This document shows, piece after piece, positions 6,310 through 14,406 of a stretch of 18,777 bases of DNA; the first letter of the stretch is position 1; the number at the start of each line of letters is the position of its first letter. The notes beneath the pieces were generated by a model, which saw only the letters and a program-made list of their open reading frames with translations, was not told the origin of the DNA and ran no database searches. Location: the NCBI GenBank assembly GCA_910584055.1, contig CAJTZS010000066.1, positions 1 to 18,777 of the forward strand, written 5' to 3'. Made by a program: the position numbers and the translations under genes. The stretch is from an uncultured Muribaculaceae bacterium. Lineage in GTDB: Bacteria; Bacteroidota; Bacteroidia; Bacteroidales; Muribaculaceae.

Positions 6310-7266
6310 ATGAAAAATATTCTTATAATTGGAGCTACAGGACAAATCGGTTCAGAGCTTACGATGCGCCTTCGCAAAGAGTATCCGAACGGAGATGTCG
6401 TAGCGGGATATATCCCCGGAGCCGAGCCCAAAGGCGAGCTCGCCGAAAGCGGGCCTTCGATGATTGTCGACATCACGAATCCCGCGCAGATAGCGGAGGC
6501 GGTCGATAAATATAAAATCGACACTATCTATAACCTGGCCGCTCTCCTTTCCGCAGTAGCGGAAGCCAAGCCGCAGTTGGCTTGGAAAATCGGAGTTGGA
6601 GGACTTTACAACTGCCTTGAAATTTCCAGGGAGAAAGGATGCGCCCTGTTCACCCCCAGCAGCATCGGTTCCTTCGGACCTGACACCCCTCATACTAAAA
6701 CTCCGCAAGACACCGTGCAACGTCCCCGCACTATCTATGGTGTGACAAAAGTATCGGGGGAATTGCTCTCCGACTATTACGCACTCCGTTTCGGGGTTGA
6801 CACCCGTTCGGTGCGCTTCCCGGGATTGATTTCATATGTTGCACCTCCCGGCGGTGGCACGACCGACTATGCCGTTGACATATATTATTCGGCCGTCAAG
6901 GGGGAGGAATTCAAATGTCCCCTGAAGCCAGGCACATTCATGGACATGATGTATATGCCCGATGCCTTGAGGGCGGCCATAGAAATTATGGAAGCAGACC
7001 CTGCCAAGCTGATTCACCGCAACTCATTCAATATCGCCTCAATGAGCTTCGACCCGGAAATAATCTACAATAAGATCCGTGAATATCGTCCTGATTTCAA
7101 AATGACATATGAACTCGACCCGTTGAGGCAGAAAATCGCGGATTCATGGCCCGACAGCCTTGACGACACTTGCGCCCGCGAGGAATGGGGATGGAAACCG
7201 GAATATGACCTCGATTCAATGACGCGCGATATGCTCGTCAACCTTGAGAAGAAACTCTCCGTCTGA
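6310..7266 (+). CDS. tdh: L-threonine 3-dehydrogenase, epimerase/SDR type
   Basis: This is an NAD-dependent extended short-chain dehydrogenase that oxidises L-threonine to 2-amino-3-ketobutyrate, the substrate of the adjacent Kbl. From ATG 6310 the protein has 318 residues. It shows the Rossmann motif GATGQIG (8-14), DITNPAQI (54-61), YNLAALLSAVAE (74-85), the TPSSIGSFGPDTP block (115-127), and the catalytic YGVTK (Tyr143, Lys147). The TPSS...FGPDTP and TPQDTVQRPRTIYG pattern is characteristic of the epimerase-like threonine dehydrogenases of Bacteroidota and distinguishes it from sugar epimerases. An upstream in-frame ATG (6280) would add 10 residues ahead of the Rossmann strand and lies inside the -7 box, so it is rejected. 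Divergent from kbl and followed by a strong hairpin at 7277. Confidence 0.9.
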   Translation: MKNILIIGATGQIGSELTMRLRKEYPNGDVVAGYIPGAEPKGELAESGPSMIVDITNPAQIAEAVDKYKIDTIYNLAALLSAVAEAKPQLAWKIGVGGLYNCLEISREKGCALFTPSSIGSFGPDTPHTKTPQDTVQRPRTIYGVTKVSGELLSDYYALRFGVDTRSVRFPGLISYVAPPGGGTTDYAVDIYYSAVKGEEFKCPLKPGTFMDMMYMPDALRAAIEIMEADPAKLIHRNSFNIASMSFDPEIIYNKIREYRPDFKMTYELDPLRQKIADSWPDSLDDTCAREEWGWKPEYDLDSMTRDMLVNLEKKLSV

Positions 7267-7276
7267 TTTTAACTAT

Positions 7277-7331
7277 AATTAAATAAAAAAACTGAAAACT
7301 CCGATTGATTTTTCAGTTTTTTTATTTAATT
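7277..7331 (+). terminator. rho-independent terminator after tdh (22-bp perfect stem)
   Basis: The arms 7277-7298 and 7310-7331 are perfectly complementary over 22 bp around an 11-nt loop. The core is CTGAAAA/TTTTCAG, flanked by a run of seven A paired with seven T. The T-run of the right arm serves as the U-tract. It begins 11 bp after the tdh stop. The loop and right arm also carry the promoter elements for the next operon. Confidence 0.8.
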
Positions 7332-7334
7332 TTG
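7305..7334 (+). promoter_or_regulatory. promoter of the tetR-RND efflux operon, embedded in the tdh terminator
   Basis: TTG (7305-7307) sits in the hairpin loop, then a 19-nt spacer and TAATTTTG (7327-7334), a perfect TAnnTTTG. The predicted start near 7341 gives a leader of about 62 nt before ATG 7403. Part of the -7 box is the terminator's right arm. Confidence 0.5.
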
Positions 7335-7402
7335 CAGCTGTTTTCCAATGAAGTGAGAGCTTGTGACCCCAAATTTCACATTTATTTTAAATCAGTGCAT
7401 TA

Positions 7403-8056
7403 ATGGAACCAATCTCAGTTTCGCATCAGCCCGACAAGAAACTTCTGAACGCAATATTCCACATCATCCTGAACAATGGCATGAAAGGCACCACCATGGA
7501 TAAGGTGGCGCAAATGTTGTCTATGTCAAAACGCACGCTGTATGAAATATTCGGAAGCAAGGAAGAGATGCTTAAGGCCGTGTTAAGCTTCTCGCATCGA
7601 AGCCTCTATGAAAAGATGTGCAGGGTGTTCGACGAATCGGAGACAATAATCGAAGCTTTCTACACTATTTTCAAGATTCACAGGCAACTGATGGAGAAAG
7701 CGAATGTGGCGTTCTTCAGAGACATGGATTCATCTTATGCCAAACTTCGTCCCACATATAATGACAATCAGTCAGACATCTGGCAGAACAACATGCTGGA
7801 AGCCGTAAATAAGGGAATCCGTCAAAACGTTTTCCGTTCGGATGTGAACTATCCCGTGCTGCTCAGGATGTTTGGCATTCAGATGGAATCGCTAAAACGG
7901 ATGGAGGAATTCCTTCCCAAAGACGTTACACTGGCAGAAGCTTTCGACACCGCCAGCGTTAGTTTCCTCCGAAGCATAGCGTCCCCGAAAGGCATGACCA
8001 TCCTCGAGGATATCCGCAAAAGGGATAACGACAATGTATCAGAAACAACTTTTTAA
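7403..8056 (+). CDS. TetR/AcrR-family transcriptional regulator of the efflux operon
   Basis: The 217-residue protein has an N-terminal TetR helix-turn-helix. Residues about 12-58 include GTTMDKVAQMLSMSKRTLYEIF (29-50) and the following KEEMLKAVL helix. The C-terminal part (about 60-217) is all-helical ligand-binding and dimerisation sequence with no recognisable subfamily. It is the first gene of a plus-strand run with tolC-like, adaptor and RND pump genes, with 18 bp to the next gene. By analogy with AcrR and related local repressors it probably represses its own operon and is released by a pump substrate. This is inference, and no convincing operator palindrome was found in the leader apart from CATTAATG, which overlaps the start codon (7398-7405). 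Confidence 0.85.
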   Translation: MEPISVSHQPDKKLLNAIFHIILNNGMKGTTMDKVAQMLSMSKRTLYEIFGSKEEMLKAVLSFSHRSLYEKMCRVFDESETIIEAFYTIFKIHRQLMEKANVAFFRDMDSSYAKLRPTYNDNQSDIWQNNMLEAVNKGIRQNVFRSDVNYPVLLRMFGIQMESLKRMEEFLPKDVTLAEAFDTASVSFLRSIASPKGMTILEDIRKRDNDNVSETTF

Positions 8057-8074
8057 TATTATTAATAAAACGAA

Positions 8075-9430
8075 ATGACATTCAAGACATCTGTTTTAAC
8101 GGTGACGTCGCTTCTGTTGTCGATGAGCGCTATGGCGCAGACAGCTCCTGCCGACACGCTGCGCCTGTCGCGTGAACAATGCGTTGAAATCGCTTTGCAG
8201 GAAAGCCCGACAATCCACGTGGCCGACCTGGAAATTAAGCGCAACGATTACTCCAAGAAAGAGGTCATCGCCAACCTTTTCCCTTCGATTGATTTCTCCG
8301 GTGCCTACCAACGCTCCATAGAGTTGCAGACATTGAGCATGAGCATGGGGGGAGAGTCAACGAAAATAAAGATGGGCACTGACAACATGTGGAATTTCGG
8401 GTTCTCCGCCGCAATGCCGCTTATCAATGCCACTCTTTGGAAATCAATTCAGATTTCCGACACGCAGATACTCGCCACCCTCGAATCGGCGAGAGCTTCG
8501 CGTCTCGACATGGTGAACAATGTGAACAAGGCATATTATAGCCTCCTGCTTGCCATTGCTTCCCGCGACGTGGTGCGTAAGAATTACGAAATCGCGAAAA
8601 TAAACGCAGACATATACCGCAAACAGTTCGAACAGGGTACAGCCTCGGAATACGACGTGTTGAGAAGTTCGGTGCAGGTTACAAACCTCGAGCCTGAACT
8701 GTTACAGGCCGACATCGCAATCCGCCAATGTTCGCTCCAGCTGAAGGTGCTGATGGGTATGGACGCCGCCGTGGAAGTGATGCCGGACATCTCGCTGAAA
8801 CAGATGCAAAGCGACATGTTCGGATACACCGCGTCTCTCAACCGCTCGTTGGCCAATAACTCTTCGCTGCGCTCCCTCGACATTCAGACCGACATGGCGC
8901 GACAGAACGTGACCCTGAAGAAATTCGCATGGATACCCACCCTTTCGGCAACTTTCAATATCAACTGGAACGCCCTCAGCAACGGCAACGCCCTTAAGAA
9001 TCAGGAATTCAACCCTTATTCCACTGTCGGCGTGGCTTTGCAGGTGCCGATATTCTCCGGCGGTTCCAAATATTATGGAGTGAAGCAGGCTGAAGTGCAG
9101 TTGAAAGAGATGGAATTCCAGCGTGAAAACCTCGTCAGCTCGCTCAACATGCAGGTGGACCTCGCCATTGACAACATCAACAAGCAGGTGAAACAGATTG
9201 CCGCAAGCGAAGAGGGCATGCGACAGGCCGCCAAGGCTTATGAAATAATGCAAAAGAGTTTTGAAATCGGAGCTGCCACATACCTTGACCTCCGCGACAG
9301 CGAACTCGCAAATACCTCGGCACAGCTTTCATACCTGCAAAGCATATATAATTACCTTGTCTCAACCAGTGAGCTCGACTTGCTGCTTGGGAACGACAAG
9401 AATATTCCCTCACAAATTTCCACTCGCTAA
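8075..9430 (+). CDS. TolC-family outer-membrane efflux channel
   Basis: The 451-residue protein starts with a Sec signal peptide (cleaved near residue 22, after SAMAQ). It then shows the two repeated outer-membrane efflux (OEP) halves, each opening with long alpha-helical tunnel segments: LSREQCVEIALQESPTIHVADLEIKRNDY near 30-58, and the second half from about 250. Typical family positions include NKAYYSLLLA, QFEQGTASEYDVLRS and the equivalent FEIGAATYLDLRDSELA in the C-terminal half. The trimer would form the outer-membrane exit duct of the tripartite pump encoded with it. There is no lipobox, so the protein is not lipid-anchored, unlike OprM. It lies 18 bp after tetR and 12 bp before the adaptor gene. 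Confidence 0.9.
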   Translation: MTFKTSVLTVTSLLLSMSAMAQTAPADTLRLSREQCVEIALQESPTIHVADLEIKRNDYSKKEVIANLFPSIDFSGAYQRSIELQTLSMSMGGESTKIKMGTDNMWNFGFSAAMPLINATLWKSIQISDTQILATLESARASRLDMVNNVNKAYYSLLLAIASRDVVRKNYEIAKINADIYRKQFEQGTASEYDVLRSSVQVTNLEPELLQADIAIRQCSLQLKVLMGMDAAVEVMPDISLKQMQSDMFGYTASLNRSLANNSSLRSLDIQTDMARQNVTLKKFAWIPTLSATFNINWNALSNGNALKNQEFNPYSTVGVALQVPIFSGGSKYYGVKQAEVQLKEMEFQRENLVSSLNMQVDLAIDNINKQVKQIAASEEGMRQAAKAYEIMQKSFEIGAATYLDLRDSELANTSAQLSYLQSIYNYLVSTSELDLLLGNDKNIPSQISTR

Positions 9431-9442
9431 CAAACCATCGTC

Positions 9443-10501
9443 ATGAAAAAAATATTTCTAACTTCCTCTGCCTTGACGCTCCTCTTATTGGGAGCATGCT
9501 CCGGAGGTGACAACGCAAAAAAAGAATTAAAAGAAGAGTCAGCCCCTGTAGTCAAGACAATGCAGGTAAACGACCGCGAAGTGAACCAGATCGGCAAATA
9601 CACCGCTACGGTGGAGCCCGAATTGATTAACAACATTTCAGCCTCGTCCCCAAACAGGATCAAGCAGATCTTTGTTGACGAGGGGATGCGGGTGTCGGCC
9701 GGGCAAAAGCTCGTGGTTATGGACGACATCAACACCACAAGCTATGAACTTCAGGTAGACAACGCCAAAGCCAACCTGAAGAACGTGGAGGTGAACTATA
9801 ACCGCGCCCTTGAGCTTTTTAAAATAGGAGGGGGAACGAAACAGCAGGTGGACCAGATGGAAATTCAGCTTATCAACGCCAAGAACGCTCTTGCATCTGC
9901 TGAACGCACTCTGCGCAACATGCGCGAGAACACGGTGCTGACATCCCCCATTTCCGGTGTTGTCACCGCCCGCAATTACGACCCGGGCGATATGACCGGG
10001 AATTTGCCGATATTAACGGTGGCCCGCACTCAACCGGTGAAAATCGTGATAAATATATCTGAAAGCGAACTCGCAAAAGTGAAACGCGGAATGCCGGCAA
10101 TCGTGACATTCGATACATACGGCGACGAGATATTCAACGGCACCGTGACTCTGGTATCTCCCACCGTGGACCAGGCTTCTCGCACATTCGGAGCTGAAGT
10201 AACGCTGCCCAATTCCGATAACCGCATCCTCCCGGGCATGTTCGGACGCGTTGAGCTCAGCCTTGGAACAGCCCGCCGCGTGGTGGTGCCTGACAAGGCC
10301 GTGGTGAAACAACCCGGTTCCGGAAACCATTTCGTATACGTATACAACCCCGACGGCACTGTCAGCTACAATAAAGTGGAACTCGGACAGCGTCTCGGCG
10401 ATTCATACGAGTTGATCAGCGGCGTTGAACCCGGTTCCACCGTAGTGGTGTCCGGTCAGACACGACTCGCCAACGGGATTAAGGTAAAGGTATCTAAATA
10501 G
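9443..10501 (+). CDS. RND efflux periplasmic adaptor (membrane fusion) lipoprotein
   Basis: The 352-residue protein has a lipoprotein signal ending in the lipobox LLGAC (Cys19), so it is anchored by lipid to the inner membrane. In order it shows the first half of the lipoyl domain (IKQIFVDEGMRVSAGQKLVVMDD, about 73-95), an alpha-helical hairpin (about 100-160), the second lipoyl half (NTVLTSPISGVVTARNYDPGDMTG, 163-186), a beta-barrel domain (about 195-275) and a membrane-proximal domain (about 276-350). It links the RND pump to the TolC-like channel and stabilises the complex. The gene stands between those two genes, the common Bacteroidota order. The next gene follows after a 44-bp gap. Confidence 0.92.
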   Translation: MKKIFLTSSALTLLLLGACSGGDNAKKELKEESAPVVKTMQVNDREVNQIGKYTATVEPELINNISASSPNRIKQIFVDEGMRVSAGQKLVVMDDINTTSYELQVDNAKANLKNVEVNYNRALELFKIGGGTKQQVDQMEIQLINAKNALASAERTLRNMRENTVLTSPISGVVTARNYDPGDMTGNLPILTVARTQPVKIVINISESELAKVKRGMPAIVTFDTYGDEIFNGTVTLVSPTVDQASRTFGAEVTLPNSDNRILPGMFGRVELSLGTARRVVVPDKAVVKQPGSGNHFVYVYNPDGTVSYNKVELGQRLGDSYELISGVEPGSTVVVSGQTRLANGIKVKVSK

Positions 10502-10506
10502 TCTTC

Positions 10507-10538
10507 CATTAAACATTTAACATTTCACATTAAACATT
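10507..10538. repeat. direct repeat CATTAAACATT x2 in the adaptor-pump gap
   Basis: The 11-mer CATTAAACATT occurs at 10507-10517 and 10528-10538, 21 bp apart, with a partial copy (CATTTAACATT) between them. It fills most of the 44-bp gap between the adaptor and pump genes. AT-rich spacers of this kind are common between Bacteroidota genes. A role is not shown. Confidence 0.6.
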
Positions 10539-10545
10539 ATCCGTA

Positions 10546-13500
10546 ATGTCATTATATAGTTCAGCAGTAAAAAGACCGATTATGACGACGCTGTGCTTCG
10601 TCACAGTCATTATCCTCGGTCTGTTCTCTCTGGCGAAACTCCCGATAGACCTTTATCCGGATATCGACACCAACTCGATCATGGTCATCACCATGTATCC
10701 CGGTGCTTCGGCAAAGGATATCGAGCAGAACGTGACCAAGCCGTTGGAGAACACCCTCAACTCCGTTGAGCACCTCAAGCATATCACTTCAACTTCAAGG
10801 GAGAACACTTCGGTGATTACACTTGAGTTCGAATACGGATATGACATCGATGTCCTGACAAACGATGTGCGAGATAAACTTGATATGGTGAAGTCTCAGT
10901 TGCCTGACGATTCCGAAAACCCCATCATATTCAAGTTCTCTACCGACATGATTCCTATCTGCCTTCTGTCCGTTCAGGCAAACGAGAGCATGGCAGGACT
11001 TTATAAAATCCTTGACGACAACGTTGCGAATCCGCTTGCACGTGTTGACGGGGTTGGATCTGTGTCCATCTCCGGCGCTCCCAAACGTGAGATCCACGTG
11101 TATGTGGATCCCAACAGGCTGGAGGCTTACAACCTATCGGTGGAACAGATTGCATCGGTAATCGGTGCCGAAAACCGTAATGTGCCGGGCGGTGCGTTCG
11201 ATATCGGTTCGAACACTTACGCCCTTAGGGTGCAGGGTGAATTCGAGGAGACCTCTCAGATGGCCCATATCCCGGTGGGAAGCTACCAGGGGAAGGTGAT
11301 ATATCTGAATGACGTGGCAAAAATCGAAGACAGCCTGGAAGAGCGAACCCAGCGCACCTACAACGACGGCAAGGAAGGCGCGATGATCATCATTCAGAAA
11401 CAGAGCGGCGCCAATTCAGTGGAAATATCCAACAAGGTGATGGCGATGCTCCCCTCCCTGGAAAAGAATCTACCGTCGGATGTCAAGATCGGTGTTATTG
11501 TGGACACCTCTGACAATATCCGCAACACGATCGCCGCCTTGGTCGAGACCGTGATGTACGCGCTCCTGTTCGTGATGATAGTCGTGTTCGTGTTCCTCGG
11601 CCGCTGGCGTGCAACCATGATCATCGTCATAACCATTCCTGTTTCGCTTATCGCCTCTTTCATATATCTCTTCGCAACAGGAAACACTCTGAATATCGTC
11701 TCACTCTCGGCCCTTTCAATATCAATCGGTATGGTGGTCGATGACGCCATCGTGGTTCTTGAAAATGTCACCACACATATCGAACGCGGGGCCGACCCGA
11801 AACAGGCTGCCGTCCACGGCACCAATGAGGTGGCAATATCCGTAATCGCGTCAACGCTTACCCTTATCGCCGTATTCTTCCCGCTGACCCTCGTGACAGG
11901 TATGACCGGTGTCCTCTTCCGCCAGCTCGGATGGATGGTGACGATCATGATGATTATTTCCACCACTTGCGCCCTGTCGCTCACCCCGATGCTATGCAGC
12001 CAGTGGCTAAAGCTCAAAGGGAAAGCTACCGACGGAAATAAGAAGAACTGGTATTCATATATCGAGCGGGGGCTCGACAAATTCGACAATGCCTACGCCT
12101 CTCTGTTGAGGAAAGTTGTCACGCACCGTGCAGTCACAATCGTTATCTGCCTCGGCATATTCATCGGCTCGATCTTCCTTATGAAATTTGTAGGAACCGA
12201 GTTCTTCCCCACCCAGGACGACGGTCGCCTCGGGGTGAACCTCGAATTGCCCATCGGAGCCCGGGTGGAGGAGGCACAAGCCGTGACAGCACGACTCGAT
12301 TCCCTCTGGCGCGCAAAATATCCGGAAATCACGGTGATGAACTATACCGTCGGTCCGGCAAGTTCCGACAACACATTCGCATCCCTCTCCGACAACGGCG
12401 CGCACATAATCTCAATGAATATCCGACTGCTCGATCCCGGAGACCGTAAACGCGGAATCCGCGAAATAGCAGAAGATATGCGTAAAGACCTTGAAACAGG
12501 TTTCCCTGAATTCAAGAAAGCGCAGGTGAATGTCGGAGGAGGACGCGGCCAGGGCATGGGCGGACAAAGCACCGTCGACTTCGAAATCTACGGATATGAT
12601 TTCGACGAGACAGACAAGGTTGCCGCCGAGCTAAAACAGATCCTCGAAGGTATCGAGGGCACTGCCGACGTGACGATTTCCCGTTCAGACTATCAACCGG
12701 AATATCAGGTTGATTTCGACCGCGAGAAACTCTCTATGTATGGAATAAGCCTGCAGACCGCGGCATTCTATCTCCGAAACCGCATAAACGGTTCCACCGC
12801 TTCCCAATTCCGCGAAGACGGAGAGGAATATGACATTAAGGTCATGTATGCTCCGGAGCACCGCACGAGTATCGAAGATATAGAGAATATACTTATATAT
12901 TCCAGCGAAGGGAAAGGGATACGCCTCAAAGAACTCGGAACAGTTGTGGAACGTTTCACTCCTCCTACCATCGAACGTAAGGACCGCGAAAGGATAATCA
13001 CCGTCTCTGCGGTAGTCGATGGCGTCCCGATGAGTCAGGTTGTCACCGCCGCTGAAGCAGAAATGTCGGATATTGACCTTCCTTCCGGTGTATCTATCCA
13101 GATTGCCGGTAGCTATGAAGACCAACAGGATTCTTTCGGCGACCTCTTGATGCTCGGAGTGCTGATAATCATATTGGTGTATATCGTGATGGCGGCTCAG
13201 TTTGAATCACTCACATATCCCGGAATCATCATGACCTCACTCCTGTTCGCATTCTCCGGAGTCTTCCTTATACTCTGGATGACCGGACACACTCTCAACG
13301 TCATGTCGATGATCGGAGCAATCATGCTTATCGGTATTGTAGTGAAGAACGGTATCGTGCTCATTGACTATATCACCCTCAACCGCGAACGCGGCATGTC
13401 GATCCGCCGGGCTGTGATCGATGGAGGACGGTCCCGTCTGCGCCCTGTGGTGATGACCACATTGACCACCATCCTCGGTATGGTCCCGATGGCAGTAGGC

Positions 13501-13671
13501 ACAGGACAGGGTGCCGAGATGTGGCGACCGATGGGAACGGCCGTGATTGGCGGTCTGACATTCTCGACAGTGCTCACCCTCCTCTTTGTCCCCGTCCTCT
13601 ACTGCGTATTCGCCAGCAATGGTGTGAAACGCACCCGCAAGAAACTTAGAGTAAAATTCAGCAAAAAATGA
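10546..13671 (+). CDS. RND-family multidrug efflux pump, inner-membrane subunit (HAE-1 type)
   Basis: The 1041-residue protein is a full-length AcrB/MexB-like proton-driven exporter. TM1 is near 10-30, the first porter domain about 40-330, TM2-6 about 331-490, a second TM7 near 528-548, the second porter domain about 555-865, and TM8-12 about 866-1023. The proton-relay residues are present: Asp399 and Asp400 in GMVVDDAIVVLEN, and Lys934 in GIVVKNGIVLID. This places it with H+-driven drug pumps (HAE-1) rather than metal exporters (CzcA). The actual substrates cannot be read from the sequence. A glycine-rich stretch GGGRGQGMGGQ (664-674) precedes the second porter repeat. The stop codon overlaps the start of the small downstream gene as ATGA. 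Confidence 0.93.
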   Translation: MSLYSSAVKRPIMTTLCFVTVIILGLFSLAKLPIDLYPDIDTNSIMVITMYPGASAKDIEQNVTKPLENTLNSVEHLKHITSTSRENTSVITLEFEYGYDIDVLTNDVRDKLDMVKSQLPDDSENPIIFKFSTDMIPICLLSVQANESMAGLYKILDDNVANPLARVDGVGSVSISGAPKREIHVYVDPNRLEAYNLSVEQIASVIGAENRNVPGGAFDIGSNTYALRVQGEFEETSQMAHIPVGSYQGKVIYLNDVAKIEDSLEERTQRTYNDGKEGAMIIIQKQSGANSVEISNKVMAMLPSLEKNLPSDVKIGVIVDTSDNIRNTIAALVETVMYALLFVMIVVFVFLGRWRATMIIVITIPVSLIASFIYLFATGNTLNIVSLSALSISIGMVVDDAIVVLENVTTHIERGADPKQAAVHGTNEVAISVIASTLTLIAVFFPLTLVTGMTGVLFRQLGWMVTIMMIISTTCALSLTPMLCSQWLKLKGKATDGNKKNWYSYIERGLDKFDNAYASLLRKVVTHRAVTIVICLGIFIGSIFLMKFVGTEFFPTQDDGRLGVNLELPIGARVEEAQAVTARLDSLWRAKYPEITVMNYTVGPASSDNTFASLSDNGAHIISMNIRLLDPGDRKRGIREIAEDMRKDLETGFPEFKKAQVNVGGGRGQGMGGQSTVDFEIYGYDFDETDKVAAELKQILEGIEGTADVTISRSDYQPEYQVDFDREKLSMYGISLQTAAFYLRNRINGSTASQFREDGEEYDIKVMYAPEHRTSIEDIENILIYSSEGKGIRLKELGTVVERFTPPTIERKDRERIITVSAVVDGVPMSQVVTAAEAEMSDIDLPSGVSIQIAGSYEDQQDSFGDLLMLGVLIIILVYIVMAAQFESLTYPGIIMTSLLFAFSGVFLILWMTGHTLNVMSMIGAIMLIGIVVKNGIVLIDYITLNRERGMSIRRAVIDGGRSRLRPVVMTTLTTILGMVPMAVGTGQGAEMWRPMGTAVIGGLTFSTVLTLLFVPVLYCVFASNGVKRTRKKLRVKFSKK

Positions 13672-13961
13672 AAGCTATATTCATATCATACGACCAAGCG
13701 CACCATGAAGCAATCATAGATGTGCTTACCCGCACTTCCTGCCGAGGCTTCACAGCCTTCGGCGAAGTGCAGGGACGTGGAAGCAAAACCGGCGACCCCC
13801 ATTATGGCTCACACGCGTGGCCTTCACTGGCCTCCGCTATCCTGACCTTCGTGGAAGATGACCGCGTTGATCCTGTGCTCAAACGTTTGAAGGAACTCGA
13901 CGACAACAAACCTCTTCTCGGTCTCCGCGCCTTCGTCTGGGACACTATAGCGACAATCTGA
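13668..13961 (+). CDS. small PII/CutA-like ferredoxin-fold protein coupled to the RND pump
   Basis: This 97-residue protein begins MKAIFISYDQAHHEAIIDVL, a beta-strand and helix like the first half of PII or CutA. A long Gly/polar loop VQGRGSKTGDPHYGSHAW (34-51) sits where the PII T-loop would be. A second strand and helix follow (SAILTFVEDDRVDPVLKRLKEL, 56-77), then the strand LRAFVWDT. I infer a trimeric PII-like sensor fold from this layout. No exact family or ligand is claimed, and classical PII uridylylation Tyr51 is not evident. The start overlaps the pump stop (ATGA), so it is translationally coupled and probably a partner or cofactor sensor of the exporter, like the DUF3240 proteins found after some metal RND pumps. 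Its stop codon lies in the palindrome at 13959. Confidence 0.7.
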   Translation: MKAIFISYDQAHHEAIIDVLTRTSCRGFTAFGEVQGRGSKTGDPHYGSHAWPSLASAILTFVEDDRVDPVLKRLKELDDNKPLLGLRAFVWDTIATI

Positions 13962-14033
13962 AACGTCCTGTACGGAAATGAAAGAAGGAGCTGCCTGGCA
14001 GCTCCTTCTTTCATTTCCGTACAGGACGTTTCA
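13959..14033. terminator. 75-bp perfect palindrome, bidirectional terminator between convergent genes
   Basis: Arms 13959-13995 and 13997-14033 are complementary at all 37 positions around a single central T (13996). The GC-rich core GGAGCTGCC/GGCAGCTCC is followed on either strand by TTCTTTCATTT, so it can act as an intrinsic terminator in both directions. It contains the stop codon of the PII-like gene (13959-13961) and, on the minus strand, the stop (14011-14013) and last six codons of the DUF1573 gene. Confidence 0.85.
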
Positions 14034-14406
14034 CTCTCCCCTTGACAAACAGAATCTGTGTGCGGTTTCGTGCGTTCGAACGGATTCTCACCGCTTTGCG
14101 GAAACTCCCCGGACTTCTCCCCCGGCTATTGAAACTCACTTTCAATATGGCTGAATCACCAGGAGCTATCAGATCCTTGGCATATTCAGTAGCCGTGCAC
14201 CCACAATCTGTGAACACCTGCGTGATAACGAGAGGCTCGTCCCCTTTGTTATAAACCCACACATCCCCATGACTCACACTGTCAACAGCCACGAATCCTA
14301 AATCCACTTCCCTGCTGCCAAGCTGCAGGGAAGGGCCGGAAGCGGGGGTAGCTGCCATTGCAACGGCAGCTACCCCTAAATTAATTATAACCAATTTTAA
14401 TTTCAC
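14011..14406 (-). CDS. DUF1573-domain secreted protein
   Basis: The 131-residue protein has a short N-terminal signal peptide (cleaved about residue 18 or 19, after VAMA). It is followed by one DUF1573 immunoglobulin-like domain: LGSREVDLGFVAVDSVSHGDVWVYNKGDEPLVI and the diagnostic TDCGCT (66-71, Cys68 and Cys70). The domain is frequent in Bacteroidota periplasmic or surface proteins and its function is not established. The start is a GTG at 14404-14406. It overlaps the stop of the upstream giant gene as GTGA, and the only nearby ATG (Met17) would destroy the signal peptide. The last residues (VKRPVRK) come from inside the large palindrome and extend beyond the usual end of the domain (LFVKGRV), so the C-terminal tail may be a by-product of the palindrome. 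Confidence 0.8.
   Translation of the reverse strand: MKLKLVIINLGVAAVAMAATPASGPSLQLGSREVDLGFVAVDSVSHGDVWVYNKGDEPLVITQVFTDCGCTATEYAKDLIAPGDSAILKVSFNSRGRSPGSFRKAVRIRSNARNRTQILFVKGRVKRPVRK

Noticed and set aside
10502..10545. CATTAAACATT repeats considered as an internal operator or promoter of the pump gene
   Set aside because: No TAnnTTTG element is present, and AT-rich spacers of this kind are common in Bacteroidota. It is kept only as a repeat.
11394..12089. Minus-strand open frame of 231 codons inside the RND pump gene
   Set aside because: It is antisense to the conserved pump transmembrane region. Its Ser/Thr/Ile-rich composition is the expected complement of hydrophobic codons.
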